From CACPJA01 sp964629335 (GTDB lineage: Bacteria; Pseudomonadota; Gammaproteobacteria; Steroidobacterales; UBA11654), in NCBI GenBank assembly GCA_964629335.1, contig CAZVRH010000002.1, positions 20,882 through 84,881 of the forward strand: 64,000 nt of DNA, written 5' to 3'. Positions 16,693 to 25,248 of the stretch are shown in pieces. A program made the position numbers and the translations under genes. The notes under the pieces are model-generated. The model was given only the letters and a program-made list of their open reading frames with translations, had not been told where the DNA came from and did no database searches. Position 1 is the first letter of the stretch. Each line of letters begins with the position of its first letter.

Positions 16693-17168
16693 TGGATAAA
16701 CATGTAATGACAATTGAAGGAAGTGATCTTTTAAGAGAGGAGTTAAAGTCATTAAAATCAAAAGATAGGCCAGAAATAATTCAAGCAATAGCCACGGCAA
16801 GGGGTTTTGGGGATTTAAAAGAAAATGCTGAATATCATGCTGCAAAAGAACGACAAAGTTTCATAGAAGGAAGAATTAAAGAAATCGAAGCTAAACTCTC
16901 TAACTCTCAAATAATCGACGTTACCGTTCTCAATATTTCAAATAAAGTCGTTTTTGGTTCCACGGTCACATTTCTTAATCTAGATAACGAGAAATTGACC
17001 CAATACAAGATCGTTGGTGAAGATGAAGCAAATATCGATACAGGTTTAATTTCATATAAAGCCCCTGTTGCAAAAGCCTTAATTGGAAAATCAATAGACG
17101 ATCTTATTGACATCTTAGTCGAAGATACAAAACAATCACTCCAAATTACAAATATAGAATATATCTAG
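16692..17168 (+). CDS. greA: Transcript-cleavage factor GreA
   Basis: Binds RNA polymerase through the secondary channel and rescues backtracked complexes by RNA cleavage. The 158 residues equal the E. coli length. The N-terminal coiled coil carries GDLKENAEYHAAKERQ (about residues 41-56) with the acidic tip residues, and the C-terminal FKBP-like domain includes IVGEDEANIDTGLISYKAPVA. The ATG shares its A with the carB TGA stop (TGATG), indicating reinitiation. The carB-greA-rlmE-ftsH order is the standard gammaproteobacterial arrangement. Confidence 0.97.
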   Translation: MDKHVMTIEGSDLLREELKSLKSKDRPEIIQAIATARGFGDLKENAEYHAAKERQSFIEGRIKEIEAKLSNSQIIDVTVLNISNKVVFGSTVTFLNLDNEKLTQYKIVGEDEANIDTGLISYKAPVAKALIGKSIDDLIDILVEDTKQSLQITNIEYI

Positions 17169-17180
17169 GCCTGAAAAACG

Positions 17181-17798
17181 ATGGCTCAAAAAAACTGGAG
17201 AAAAAATCAGTCGAAAGATAACTATTTTATAAAAGCTAGGAAACTAGGCTATAGATCTAGATCGGTTTTTAAGTTAATAGAGATTAATAAAAAATATAAC
17301 ATCTTAAAAAAAGAATCTTTAATTTTAGATATTGGATCCAGTCCTGGCGGTTGGTCAGAGTTTATAGTTGGTAATTACCAGATAAAAAATCTAGTTGCCA
17401 ATGATATACAGTTAATGAAATCAATTGATGAAGTTACATTTATACATGGAGACTTCACAGAAGATTCTGTAAAAAAGCAAATTAAGAGTTCAAACAAAGA
17501 TAAAAGATTTAACCTAATTCTTTCTGATATTTCTACCAAAAAGACTGGAAATAAAGTTACAGATCAATACCAATTTTATAATATTGCTGAAAATATACTT
17601 GAATTTTCAATAAATGGACTTACATCTAATGGTGTATTGGTGATAAAAGTATTTATGGGACTTGGTTTTGATGATTTTGCAAACGATTTAAGACATTTTT
17701 TCGAACATGTATACATATTTAAACCAAAATCATCAAGGGCTGAGAGTAAAGAAACATACGCTATAGGAAAAAAGATTAGGTATACTCAAAATTTATGA
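17181..17798 (+). CDS. rlmE: 23S rRNA (U2552) 2'-O-methyltransferase RlmE
   Basis: Methylates U2552 in the ribosomal A loop, a late 50S assembly step. The 205 residues match the family (E. coli 209). The AdoMet site is DIGSSPGGWSEF (about residues 50-61) and the K-D-K-E tetrad can be placed as Lys in RSVFKL, Asp in ILSDIS, Lys in VLVIKVFMG and Glu in SRAESKETY. LSDIS replaces the usual SDMAPN after the catalytic Asp, a mild divergence. The end overlaps ftsH by 4 nt (ATGA), as in the classic rrmJ-ftsH operon. Confidence 0.95.
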   Translation: MAQKNWRKNQSKDNYFIKARKLGYRSRSVFKLIEINKKYNILKKESLILDIGSSPGGWSEFIVGNYQIKNLVANDIQLMKSIDEVTFIHGDFTEDSVKKQIKSSNKDKRFNLILSDISTKKTGNKVTDQYQFYNIAENILEFSINGLTSNGVLVIKVFMGLGFDDFANDLRHFFEHVYIFKPKSSRAESKETYAIGKKIRYTQNL

Positions 17799-19693
17799 AT
17801 AACTTTTTTAAAAATGCAACCGTATGGATTGTAATAGGAATAGTCATGTTGACTGTTTTCAATTCTTTTTCACCAAACTCGATTCGTCAACAAACCATTG
17901 ATTACTCAACATTTTTGGAATTAGTTAGAACAGGTAACATCAGTGAGGTGGTTTTTGAAAATGATGTGATTAAAGCCAAAAGAATTAATGGAGATAAATT
18001 TTTAACCTATAACCCTGAAACAGATAACACAGCTCTTATAGGAGAACTTAATAAGTCTGGAGTAAGAATCAGTGCTAACCCACCTAAGAATCAGAATATT
18101 TTTGTAAGTTTGCTTATAAACTCATTTCCTGTGATCTTACTAATAGCTGTCTGGATATACTTCATGCGACAAATGCAAGGTGGAGTAGGTGGCGGAAGAG
18201 GAGCCATGACTTTTGGTAAAAGTAAAGCCCGCTTACTGGGAGAAAACCAAATTGAAGTCACATTTGCCGATGTTGCTGGGATAGAAGAAGCGAAAGAAGA
18301 AGTGATTGAAATTGTAGAATTTCTTAAAGACCCGTCTAAATTTCAAAGATTGGGCGGTAAAATACCAAAAGGCGTTCTCATGGTAGGTTCACCAGGAACA
18401 GGGAAAACTCTTTTGGCAAGGGCGATAGCTGGAGAAGCTCAAGTCCCGTTCTTTACAATTTCAGGTTCTGATTTCGTTGAAATGTTTGTAGGTGTAGGAG
18501 CCTCAAGGGTCAGAGATATGTTTCAAGAGGCTAAATCGCATTCTCCATGTATAATTTTTATCGACGAAATAGATGCTGTGGGAAGACAACGAGGTGCTGG
18601 TCTTGGTGGAGGTCATGATGAGAGAGAACAAACACTAAACCAACTGTTAGTAGAAATGGACGGTTTTGAAGACAATGTAGGAGTAATTGTCATCGCTGCT
18701 ACAAACAGACCAGATGTTTTAGATGCCGCACTTCTTAGGCCAGGACGTTTTGACAGACAGGTGGTTGTGCCATTACCAGATGTACGAGGAAGAGAACAAA
18801 TTCTAAAGGTCCATATGAGAAAAGTACCTCTAGACAAAAATGTTAAACCCTCCATTATCGCTAGAGGAACTCCTGGTTTTTCTGGTGCTGATTTAGCCAA
18901 CCTGGTCAACGAATCTGCACTAATCGCTGCCAGAGGAAATAAAAAGTTTGTCAATATGGACGATCTGGATAAAGCTAAAGATAAAATCATGATGGGTACA
19001 GAAAGAAAATCCTTAGTCATGAGTGAAGATGAAAAGAAACTCACTGCTTATCATGAAGCTGGACACGCAATCGTTGGCCTATCAATTGATGGCCATGACC
19101 CAGTGTATAAAGTGACAATTGTCCCCAGAGGACGAGCATTAGGTGTCACTATGTTTCTCCCTGAAGATGATCGATACAGCGTAAGTAAAAAAAGGTTAAT
19201 GGGACAAATTACTAGTTTATTTGGCGGCAGAGTAGCTGAAGAACTAATATTCGGAAAAGAAGCAGTTACTACTGGCGCATCAAATGATATAGAACGAGCA
19301 ACCGATCTTGCAAGAAACATGGTTACAAAATGGGGTCTCTCAGAAAAATTAGGTCCTCTTACTTACAGCGAAGATGAAGGGGAAGTCTTTTTAGGAAGAT
19401 CAGTGACTCAAACCAAACAGGTTTCTGATGTTACTGCAAAGATAATTGATGATGAAGTAAGGAAAATTATTGATGAAACCTATCAATCAGCAACTGCAAT
19501 TATAAACAAACAGATGAACCGTCTTCATAAAATGGCAGAAGCTTTATTAAAATATGAAACGATAGAAGATTTTCAAATCGAAGACATCATGAATGATAAA
19601 GAACCAAGACCTCCTAAGGATTGGGAATCAGACGATGACTCCTCAGAAGACCATAACAGTCCCGATATTGGTGGGCCCGCTACACAACATTAA
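17795..19693 (+). CDS. ftsH: ATP-dependent zinc metalloprotease FtsH
   Basis: Membrane-anchored AAA+ protease that degrades misassembled membrane proteins and regulators such as sigma-32 and LpxC. The 632 residues contain two transmembrane segments (about 7-25 and 105-122) around a periplasmic domain. The AAA domain has Walker A GSPGTGKT (Ser replaces the usual first Pro), Walker B CIIFIDEIDA and second-region-of-homology NRPDVLDAALLRPGRFDRQ. The zinc site is HEAGH (about 426-430). The ATG overlaps the rlmE stop. The tail is acidic and variable. The folP gene that normally follows is not here. Confidence 0.98.
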   Translation: MNNFFKNATVWIVIGIVMLTVFNSFSPNSIRQQTIDYSTFLELVRTGNISEVVFENDVIKAKRINGDKFLTYNPETDNTALIGELNKSGVRISANPPKNQNIFVSLLINSFPVILLIAVWIYFMRQMQGGVGGGRGAMTFGKSKARLLGENQIEVTFADVAGIEEAKEEVIEIVEFLKDPSKFQRLGGKIPKGVLMVGSPGTGKTLLARAIAGEAQVPFFTISGSDFVEMFVGVGASRVRDMFQEAKSHSPCIIFIDEIDAVGRQRGAGLGGGHDEREQTLNQLLVEMDGFEDNVGVIVIAATNRPDVLDAALLRPGRFDRQVVVPLPDVRGREQILKVHMRKVPLDKNVKPSIIARGTPGFSGADLANLVNESALIAARGNKKFVNMDDLDKAKDKIMMGTERKSLVMSEDEKKLTAYHEAGHAIVGLSIDGHDPVYKVTIVPRGRALGVTMFLPEDDRYSVSKKRLMGQITSLFGGRVAEELIFGKEAVTTGASNDIERATDLARNMVTKWGLSEKLGPLTYSEDEGEVFLGRSVTQTKQVSDVTAKIIDDEVRKIIDETYQSATAIINKQMNRLHKMAEALLKYETIEDFQIEDIMNDKEPRPPKDWESDDDSSEDHNSPDIGGPATQH

Positions 19694-19782
19694 GAAAATC
19701 CAAGATCAGAAAAAAGCTGAATAAATATTAGCTAATTTACTGCCAAAACCTATAAAATGATCGCTTCTTCAAAATAGTAACG

Positions 19783-21120
19783 ATGATAAACAATAAGAAA
19801 AAAGTTTTTGGTACTGACGGTGTCAGAGGAAAAGTAGGAGAATATCCTATGACAGTTGACTTCACTATGAGGTTAGCATCAGCTATTGCCTCTGTATTAG
19901 TTCCCAATGGCGGCACTGTTGCAATTGGTAAAGACACCAGAGTCTCTGGATATATGTTTGAATCAGCACTTGAATCAGCTTTTGTTGGCTACGGTCTAAA
20001 AGTTACTTTACTTGGGCCATTACCATCTCCAGCTATATCTCACTATGTCAGACAAACAGAAAGTGACTTTGGAATAGTTATCAGCGCTTCTCATAATTCT
20101 TACGAATACAACGGCATTAAAATACTAAACCAAAATGGTGAGAAACTTGATTCTTACCAAGAAACCTTAATCGAAGAGAGAATATCAGATGACCCTATTA
20201 CCAAAGAAGCAGATAACATCGGGAAAGCTTATCGATCTGGTGATTCTAGAGATAAATATAAATCCCTTCTTCATAGTGTTTTCTTAGACCATACAAAGCC
20301 GTTGAATGGAATGAAGATAGTGGTAGATGCTTCTAATGGAGCTGCTTATAAAATTGCACCACAAGTTCTCCTTGAATTAGGTGCAGAAGTCATACCTATA
20401 GCTTGTTCACCAAATGGTTATAATATTAATGATAAATGTGGAACCACAAACCCAGACACAATAAAAAACACCGTAACTGCCACACATGCTGATGTTGGTA
20501 TTGCATTAGACGGGGATGCCGACAGGGTTTTAATTATTGATGAAACCGGGAACATACTTAATGGTGATCAAATTCTCTATATACTAGCCAAAGGGAACCT
20601 TGGGAATCCTAAATTTAATTCTAAAATTGTGGGCACTGTTTTATCCAACCTTGGGTTAGAAAATGCACTAAAAAGCATTAACATCGACCTTCATAGATCT
20701 GACGTGGGCGATAAAAATGTCTACACTTTAATGAAATCCATTGGTTCCATGATTGGCGGAGAACCTTCTGGTCATATAATTAATACAAATTATTCACCAA
20801 CTGGTGACGGTTTATTAGTAGCCCTTTTAACATTAAATGAATCACTCAAATCTAACACCCCTCTAAGTAAGTTAGGCAGCGATTTAAATCTGATAACTCA
20901 AATTAACAAAGATATTGAAATCAATAAAAAACAACCATCCTCTGGGACATTAGAATCAATTGCATCTTCAGCCTCAAAGAAGCTTAATCAAGGAAGGGTT
21001 ATAATAAGAGTCTCAGGTACCGAACCAGTGATAAGGATTTTAATAGAGTCAAATGATAATAAAAAAAATAATGAAGTGATTGGCTTTATAGAAAAAGAAA
21101 TCACAAAACATCAATCATGA
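19783..21120 (+). CDS. glmM: Phosphoglucosamine mutase
   Basis: Interconverts glucosamine-6-phosphate and glucosamine-1-phosphate on the way to UDP-GlcNAc for peptidoglycan and LPS. The 445 residues equal the E. coli length. The start KVFGTDGVRGKVGEYPMT is canonical, the phosphoserine loop is ISASHNSYEYNGIK (about residues 101-114), the Mg site is DGDADR (about 242-247), the sugar loop is GGEPSGHII and the phosphate-binding end is RVSGTEPVIR. It is separated from ftsH by 89 bp containing TATAAA (19750-19755) as a possible -10, and overlaps tpiA by 4 nt. Confidence 0.97.
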   Translation: MINNKKKVFGTDGVRGKVGEYPMTVDFTMRLASAIASVLVPNGGTVAIGKDTRVSGYMFESALESAFVGYGLKVTLLGPLPSPAISHYVRQTESDFGIVISASHNSYEYNGIKILNQNGEKLDSYQETLIEERISDDPITKEADNIGKAYRSGDSRDKYKSLLHSVFLDHTKPLNGMKIVVDASNGAAYKIAPQVLLELGAEVIPIACSPNGYNINDKCGTTNPDTIKNTVTATHADVGIALDGDADRVLIIDETGNILNGDQILYILAKGNLGNPKFNSKIVGTVLSNLGLENALKSINIDLHRSDVGDKNVYTLMKSIGSMIGGEPSGHIINTNYSPTGDGLLVALLTLNESLKSNTPLSKLGSDLNLITQINKDIEINKKQPSSGTLESIASSASKKLNQGRVIIRVSGTEPVIRILIESNDNKKNNEVIGFIEKEITKHQS

Positions 21121-21872
21121 ATTACTTAATCTCAGCAAATTGGAAAATGAATGGTGATAAAGCATTTGTCCAATCTTATCTCTCAACAGTAAACATCGAA
21201 GATGATCCTGAGGTGCAAATGCTTATATGCCCACCAGACTGTTATCTCCAGGAGATGGACGCCAATGCATCCCAGGTAGTTTTAAGGGGAGCACAAAATC
21301 TTTCTTTTAATTCTAACGGTGCTTTCACGGGCGAAGTATCTGCTGACATGTTACATGACCATAACGTTGAATACGTTATAGTCGGACATTCTGAAAGAAG
21401 ACAATTCCATAATGAAACTAACCAAATTGTAGCTAAAAAGTTTAAAACGGCAATAAACAACAACATCATTCCTATACTCTGTGTAGGAGAATCATTAGAC
21501 CAAAGAAAGTCCGGTGATACATACACTCATCTTAGAGAACAAATACAGTCCGTAATAACAGAACCAATGATTCTCAATGACAAACAATTTGTTGTTGCTT
21601 ATGAACCGATATGGGCGATAGGAACTGGAGAAACGGCAACTCCTGAATTGGCCAATGAAGCCCATATTTTTATTCATGACACAATTAATGAAATATGCTC
21701 ATCAAATGAACATAATGCCGTTATAATTTATGGCGGCAGTGTTAATAGCAATAATGCCACTGACCTATTTAAGATGAGTCACATTAATGGAGCTTTAATT
21801 GGTGGTGCGTCATTGGACGTTAACGAGTTCATTAAAATTTTTAACATAGCTAAGGAAATAAACCATGGGTGA
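21117..21872 (+). CDS. tpiA: Triosephosphate isomerase
   Basis: Interconverts dihydroxyacetone phosphate and glyceraldehyde 3-phosphate. The 251-residue TIM barrel has NWKMNG (about residues 8-13), the electrophile His in VGHSERR (about 93-99), the catalytic Glu with flexible loop AYEPIWAIGTG (about 162-172) and YGGSV phosphate-binding Gly residues. It starts in an ATGA overlap with glmM and its end overlaps secG by 8 nt. The glmM-tpiA-secG order is the common gammaproteobacterial one. Confidence 0.97.
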   Translation: MNYLISANWKMNGDKAFVQSYLSTVNIEDDPEVQMLICPPDCYLQEMDANASQVVLRGAQNLSFNSNGAFTGEVSADMLHDHNVEYVIVGHSERRQFHNETNQIVAKKFKTAINNNIIPILCVGESLDQRKSGDTYTHLREQIQSVITEPMILNDKQFVVAYEPIWAIGTGETATPELANEAHIFIHDTINEICSSNEHNAVIIYGGSVNSNNATDLFKMSHINGALIGGASLDVNEFIKIFNIAKEINHG

Positions 21873-22203
21873 TATTAATTCACTATTACTTGTATTCCAC
21901 GTAATTACGGCAATATTGATTGTCGTGTTAATACTATTGCAAAAAGGGAAGGGTGCTGACATGGGTTCAGCCTTTGGAGCCGGTGCCTCAGGGACAATCT
22001 TTGGATCTAAAGGATCAGCTAATTTTCTATCCAGAACAACTGCCGTGTTAGCCACGGTATTCTTTATAACCAGTCTAACTCTAGCCTATTTAAACAAAGG
22101 AACAGTTCAGACTAATAGTATCTTAGATTCTGTCAATACAATAGAAACAGAAGAGCAAGACAATGATTCAGTTGCTATATCACCTCAAATTCCTGAACAA
22201 TAA
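21865..22203 (+). CDS. secG: Preprotein translocase subunit SecG
   Basis: Small accessory subunit of the SecYEG channel in the inner membrane. The 112 residues contain two transmembrane helices (about 7-27 and 54-74) flanking the conserved cytosolic loop LLQKGKGADMGSAFGAGASGTIFGSKGS in two parts: QKGKGADMG and GASGTIFGSKG. The C-terminal tail is acidic and variable. Translation is likely coupled to tpiA through the 8-nt overlap. The tRNA-Leu gene follows after 10 bp and may be cut from the same transcript. Confidence 0.95.
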   Translation: MGDINSLLLVFHVITAILIVVLILLQKGKGADMGSAFGAGASGTIFGSKGSANFLSRTTAVLATVFFITSLTLAYLNKGTVQTNSILDSVNTIETEEQDNDSVAISPQIPEQ

Positions 22204-22213
22204 TCCTATATTG

Positions 22214-22297
22214 CGCCGATGTGGTGGAATCTGGTAGACACGCTGTCTTGAGGGGGCAGTAGCGAAAGCTGTGCCGGTTCGAGTCCGGCCATCGGCA
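22214..22297 (+). tRNA. leuU: tRNA-Leu(GAG)
   Basis: Acceptor GCCGATG pairs perfectly with CATCGGC, the anticodon arm is CTGTC-TTGAGGG-GGCAG giving anticodon GAG (codons CUC/CUU), there is a class II variable arm AGC-GAAA-GCT, and the T arm is GCCGG-TTCGAGT-CCGGC. The discriminator A (22297) is followed by AAC, so the CCA end is not encoded here and must be added by the CCA enzyme. The position after secG is as in E. coli (leuU). Confidence 0.95.
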
Positions 22298-22356
22298 AAC
22301 TAAAAATCTTTAACTATAAATATATGAAATATCTATAGTTTGTATCTATAAAAATA

Positions 22357-22376
22357 ATATCCACATTTTATCCACA
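22357..22376 (+). promoter_or_regulatory. Two in-phase DnaA-box sequences before the nuo operon
   Basis: ATATCCACA (22357-22365) and TTATCCACA (22368-22376) have the same orientation and start 11 bp apart, about one helical turn. The second is a perfect match to the high-affinity E. coli DnaA box and the first differs at one base. They lie in a very A/T-rich 209-bp spacer between tRNA-Leu and nuoA, about 90 bp upstream of the nuo -10 box. DnaA binding is inferred. Confidence 0.45.
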
Positions 22377-22461
22377 TATTGGAATATTTGTAATAAGTTG
22401 TAATTATTATATTTAATGCTAAGTATTTGAATATATAAGCTATTTTATTTTCTAAAAAAGG

Positions 22462-22470
22462 TGCTACAAT
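22462..22470 (+). promoter_or_regulatory. Extended -10 promoter of the nuo operon
   Basis: TGCTACAAT contains an extended -10 TG, one base, then TACAAT (five of six). No good -35 is visible at 16-18 bp, as expected for extended -10 promoters. Transcription would start near 22477, 30 nt before nuoA. Confidence 0.5.
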
Positions 22471-22506
22471 AGCCACGAATTTTAGAAATAGAACTTGGTA
22501 CTGTTC

Positions 22507-22863
22507 ATGTTAGAGAATTATCTACCAATTATTATCTTTATTTCAGTCGCTGCAATTCTTGGCGTTATCATGCTACTTTTAGGTTTTCTCTTCGGTGCTG
22601 GGGAAAAATCTGACGCAAAATTATCTCCTTACGAGTGTGGCTTTGAAGAATTTGAAGATGCAAGAATTCCTTTCGATGTTCGTTACTATCTTGTTGCAAT
22701 CCTCTTTATCATTTTTGACTTAGAAATCGCCTTCCTATTTCCGTGGGCTATAGCGTTAAAAGAAATTGGATCTGCAGGTCTAATTGCAATGGTTATTTTC
22801 TTGCTAGTCCTAGTTATAGGTTTTATTTATGAATGGAACAAAGGGGCGCTCGAATGGGATTAA
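22507..22863 (+). CDS. nuoA: NADH-quinone oxidoreductase subunit A
   Basis: Membrane-arm subunit of complex I near the quinone site. The 118 residues have three transmembrane helices and the family block LSPYECGFEEFEDARIPFDVRYY (split: LSPYECGF at about 40, then DARIPFDVRYYLVAILFIIFDLE). ATG 22507 gives MLENYLPIIIF, the canonical start; an in-frame TTG at 22495 adds only four residues. This is the first gene of a 13-gene operon (nuoA to nuoN, nuoC and nuoD separate), reading through one- to ten-base overlaps to nuoN. Confidence 0.97.
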   Translation: MLENYLPIIIFISVAAILGVIMLLLGFLFGAGEKSDAKLSPYECGFEEFEDARIPFDVRYYLVAILFIIFDLEIAFLFPWAIALKEIGSAGLIAMVIFLLVLVIGFIYEWNKGALEWD

Positions 22864-23354
22864 AAAAAAATAATAATGATCTCATAGTCCAGCAAGGTCC
22901 AGGCTTCGTAACAACATCGGTTGATAAATTAGTCAACTGGGCAAGAACAGGTTCTATGTGGCCTGTTACATTAGGCTTGGCTTGTTGTGGAATAGAAATG
23001 ATGCACTCGGCAGCTTCTCGATACGATACCGATCGTTTTGGGGTATTTTACCGACCTAGCCCTAGACAATCTGACGTGATGATTGTTGCCGGAACACTCT
23101 GCAATAAAATGGCGCCAGCTTTAAGAAAAATCTACGACCAAATGGCTGAACCTAAATGGGTTATCTCGATGGGTTCGTGTGCCAATGGAGGCGGCTACTA
23201 TCATCACTCATATTCAGTTGTCAGAGGCTGCGATCAAATCATACCAGTTGATGTGTATGTACCAGGTTGCCCACCAACAGCCGAGGCTTTGATTAACGGC
23301 ATTATTGAATTGCAAGAAAAAATTAGATCGGAAGAATCTATCGCCAATGGCTAA
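22854..23354 (+). CDS. nuoB: NADH-quinone oxidoreductase subunit B
   Basis: Carries the terminal [4Fe-4S] cluster N2 that passes electrons to quinone. The 166 residues show the cluster ligands in LACCGIEMMH (two adjacent Cys), MGSCANGGG and YVPGCPPT. Met at 22854 (MGLKKNNND) is chosen over an in-frame start at 22833 because it fits the family N-terminus and leaves only a 10-nt overlap with the nuoA end (GAATGGGATTAA). Next to nuoC, with 8 nt overlap. Confidence 0.97.
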   Translation: MGLKKNNNDLIVQQGPGFVTTSVDKLVNWARTGSMWPVTLGLACCGIEMMHSAASRYDTDRFGVFYRPSPRQSDVMIVAGTLCNKMAPALRKIYDQMAEPKWVISMGSCANGGGYYHHSYSVVRGCDQIIPVDVYVPGCPPTAEALINGIIELQEKIRSEESIANG

Positions 23355-24003
23355 AGAAAATCACATAAAATTAATTAATCAAAAACTTTCTGACTATAGT
23401 CATTCATTATTATCCTCAGATCATGATCCATTGTTCCTAATAGAACAATCTGAATTAGTTAAAATTTGTAAGATATTAAAAACTGACAATGAACTCGATT
23501 ATTCCATTCTTATTGATATTTGTGCTGTTGATTATCTGACTTACGGTCAAGCTGACTGGGTAACTAAAGACGCCACAAAAACAGGATACTCCAGAGCTGT
23601 CGAACCAAAAATAATTGCTGATGACGATGATGAATTCCCAGATCGATTTGCAATTTTTTATCAACTGTTATCTCTCTCTAATAATTCCCGAATCACCCTA
23701 AAAACATTTACGACAAAATCAAATCCTCCTAGTGTTCCCTCCATTAATAAAATATGGAACTCAGCGAATTGGTTTGAAAGAGAAGCTTTTGATCTAATGG
23801 GAGTGCATTTTAAGGGTCACCCCGATTTAAGGCGGATTCTTACTGATTATGGCTTTATTGGTCATCCTTTTAGAAAAGATTTTCCTACCAATGGAAACTT
23901 AGAGGTTGTTTACGATGAAGAAAAAGAAGAAGTGGTATATAAACCTGTAACTATCACTACACGACCGAGCGTGCCTCGAGTCATCAGGAAAGATAATGAC
24001 TGA
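23347..24003 (+). CDS. nuoC: NADH-quinone oxidoreductase subunit C
   Basis: 30-kDa subunit of the peripheral arm of complex I, packing against NuoD. The 218 residues contain the 30K signature WFEREAFDLMGVHFKGHPDLRRILTDYGF (in parts: WFEREAFDLMG at about residue 139, HPDLRRIL, then GHPFRKDFP). It is a separate gene, unlike the fused nuoCD of E. coli. ATG 23347 (MAKENHIKL) overlaps the nuoB stop by 8 nt; the longer frame from 23305 lies within nuoB and is rejected. An insert with DWVTKDATKTGYSR near residue 65 is variable in the family. Confidence 0.95.
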   Translation: MAKENHIKLINQKLSDYSHSLLSSDHDPLFLIEQSELVKICKILKTDNELDYSILIDICAVDYLTYGQADWVTKDATKTGYSRAVEPKIIADDDDEFPDRFAIFYQLLSLSNNSRITLKTFTTKSNPPSVPSINKIWNSANWFEREAFDLMGVHFKGHPDLRRILTDYGFIGHPFRKDFPTNGNLEVVYDEEKEEVVYKPVTITTRPSVPRVIRKDND

Positions 24004-25246
24004 AAGTAATTTATCTTTAAATTTTGGACCCCAGCATCCTGCTGCCCACGGCGTGCTTCGACTCATTATGGAAATGGACGGTGAAGTTGTAAAACATTTA
24101 GACCCTCATATAGGATTACTACATCGTGGCACAGAGAAGCTTGCTGAAATAAAACCCTACAATCATTCGATTGGTTACATGGACCGGATGGATTATGTGT
24201 CTATGATGTGCTGCGAGCACTCTTACGTTCTCGCCATTGAACGGCTCCTGGGTATAGAACCTCCTAAACGTGCTCAATACATCAGAGTAATGTTTGATGA
24301 AATAACCAGACTCCTTAATCACCTGTTGTGGTTAGGCGCTCATGGTCTAGATATTGGGGCCATGGCACTTTTTTTATATTGTTTTAGAGAACGTGAAGAC
24401 TTGCTTGATTGCTATGAAGCTGTTTCGGGTGCCAGAATGCACGCTACTTATTATCGACCAGGTGGTGTATATAGGGATCTTCCTGATGAAATGCCTAAAT
24501 ATTCTGCCAATCGATATATTTCAGAAAAGAAGGTTAAACAACTCAATTATAATCGAGAAGGATCGCTACTCGACTTCATTGAGGATTTCACTGACAGATT
24601 CCCCTCGTTAGTGGATCAATATGAAACTCTTCTTACAGACAATCGAATTTGGAAACAACGGACAGTTGATATCGGCGTAGTATCTCCAGAAAGAGCCAAA
24701 GACCTTGGTTTTTCTGGCCCCATGTTAAGAGGCTCAGGAATCGAATGGGATCTTAGAAGAAATCAACCTTACGAGATTTATAACGAACTTGATTTTCTTA
24801 TCCCAATTGGATTGAACGGTGACTGTTATGACCGATATCTTGTAAGAGTTGAAGAAATGAGACAGTCAACCAAAATCATTCAGCAATGCATTAAATGGTT
24901 AAGAGAAAATCCTGGATCGGTAATGATTAATGATAATAAATTTGCTTCCCCCAAAAGAGACCAAATGAAACACGACATGGAATCATTAATTTATCATTTC
25001 AAATTATTCACTGAAGGTTATTCAGTACCTAAAGGGGAGGTCTATGCAGCTATAGAACATCCTAAGGGTGAGTTTGGAGTATTTCTAATGTCAGATGGAG
25101 CAAATAAACCCTATCGGATGAAAGTTAGAGCCCCTAGCTTTGCTCATCTTGCTGCTATCGATGAAATGTCAAAAGGCCATATGCTAGCTGATGTGGTGTC
25201 CATTATTGGAACATTGGATATAGTTTTTGGAGAAATTGATCGCTGA
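23996..25246 (+). CDS. nuoD: NADH-quinone oxidoreductase subunit D
   Basis: 49-kDa subunit, homologous to the large subunit of NiFe hydrogenases, forming the quinone cavity with NuoB. The 416 residues begin LSLNFGPQHPAAHGVLRL, carry HIGLLHRGTEKL (about residue 40), the catalytic-pocket GGVYRDLP and the C-terminal family end VSIIGTLDIVFGEIDR. All standard blocks are present and the length is normal. It starts 8 nt inside the nuoC coding end. Confidence 0.98.
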   Translation: MTESNLSLNFGPQHPAAHGVLRLIMEMDGEVVKHLDPHIGLLHRGTEKLAEIKPYNHSIGYMDRMDYVSMMCCEHSYVLAIERLLGIEPPKRAQYIRVMFDEITRLLNHLLWLGAHGLDIGAMALFLYCFREREDLLDCYEAVSGARMHATYYRPGGVYRDLPDEMPKYSANRYISEKKVKQLNYNREGSLLDFIEDFTDRFPSLVDQYETLLTDNRIWKQRTVDIGVVSPERAKDLGFSGPMLRGSGIEWDLRRNQPYEIYNELDFLIPIGLNGDCYDRYLVRVEEMRQSTKIIQQCIKWLRENPGSVMINDNKFASPKRDQMKHDMESLIYHFKLFTEGYSVPKGEVYAAIEHPKGEFGVFLMSDGANKPYRMKVRAPSFAHLAAIDEMSKGHMLADVVSIIGTLDIVFGEIDR

Positions 25247-25248
25247 TC

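Noticed and set aside
18613..19044. Open frame of 143 codons antisense to ftsH
   Set aside because: Lies entirely under the AAA domain of ftsH and shows no recognisable domain.
22312..22340. AACTATA/TATAGTT inverted repeat after tRNA-Leu as a terminator
   Set aside because: The stem is A/T only with a 15-nt loop and no T run follows; such repeats are expected by chance in this A/T-rich spacer.
22298..22506. Chromosomal replication origin
   Set aside because: Only two DnaA boxes are seen, and no dnaA, dnaN, gidA or repeated 13-mers are nearby, so oriC is not supported.
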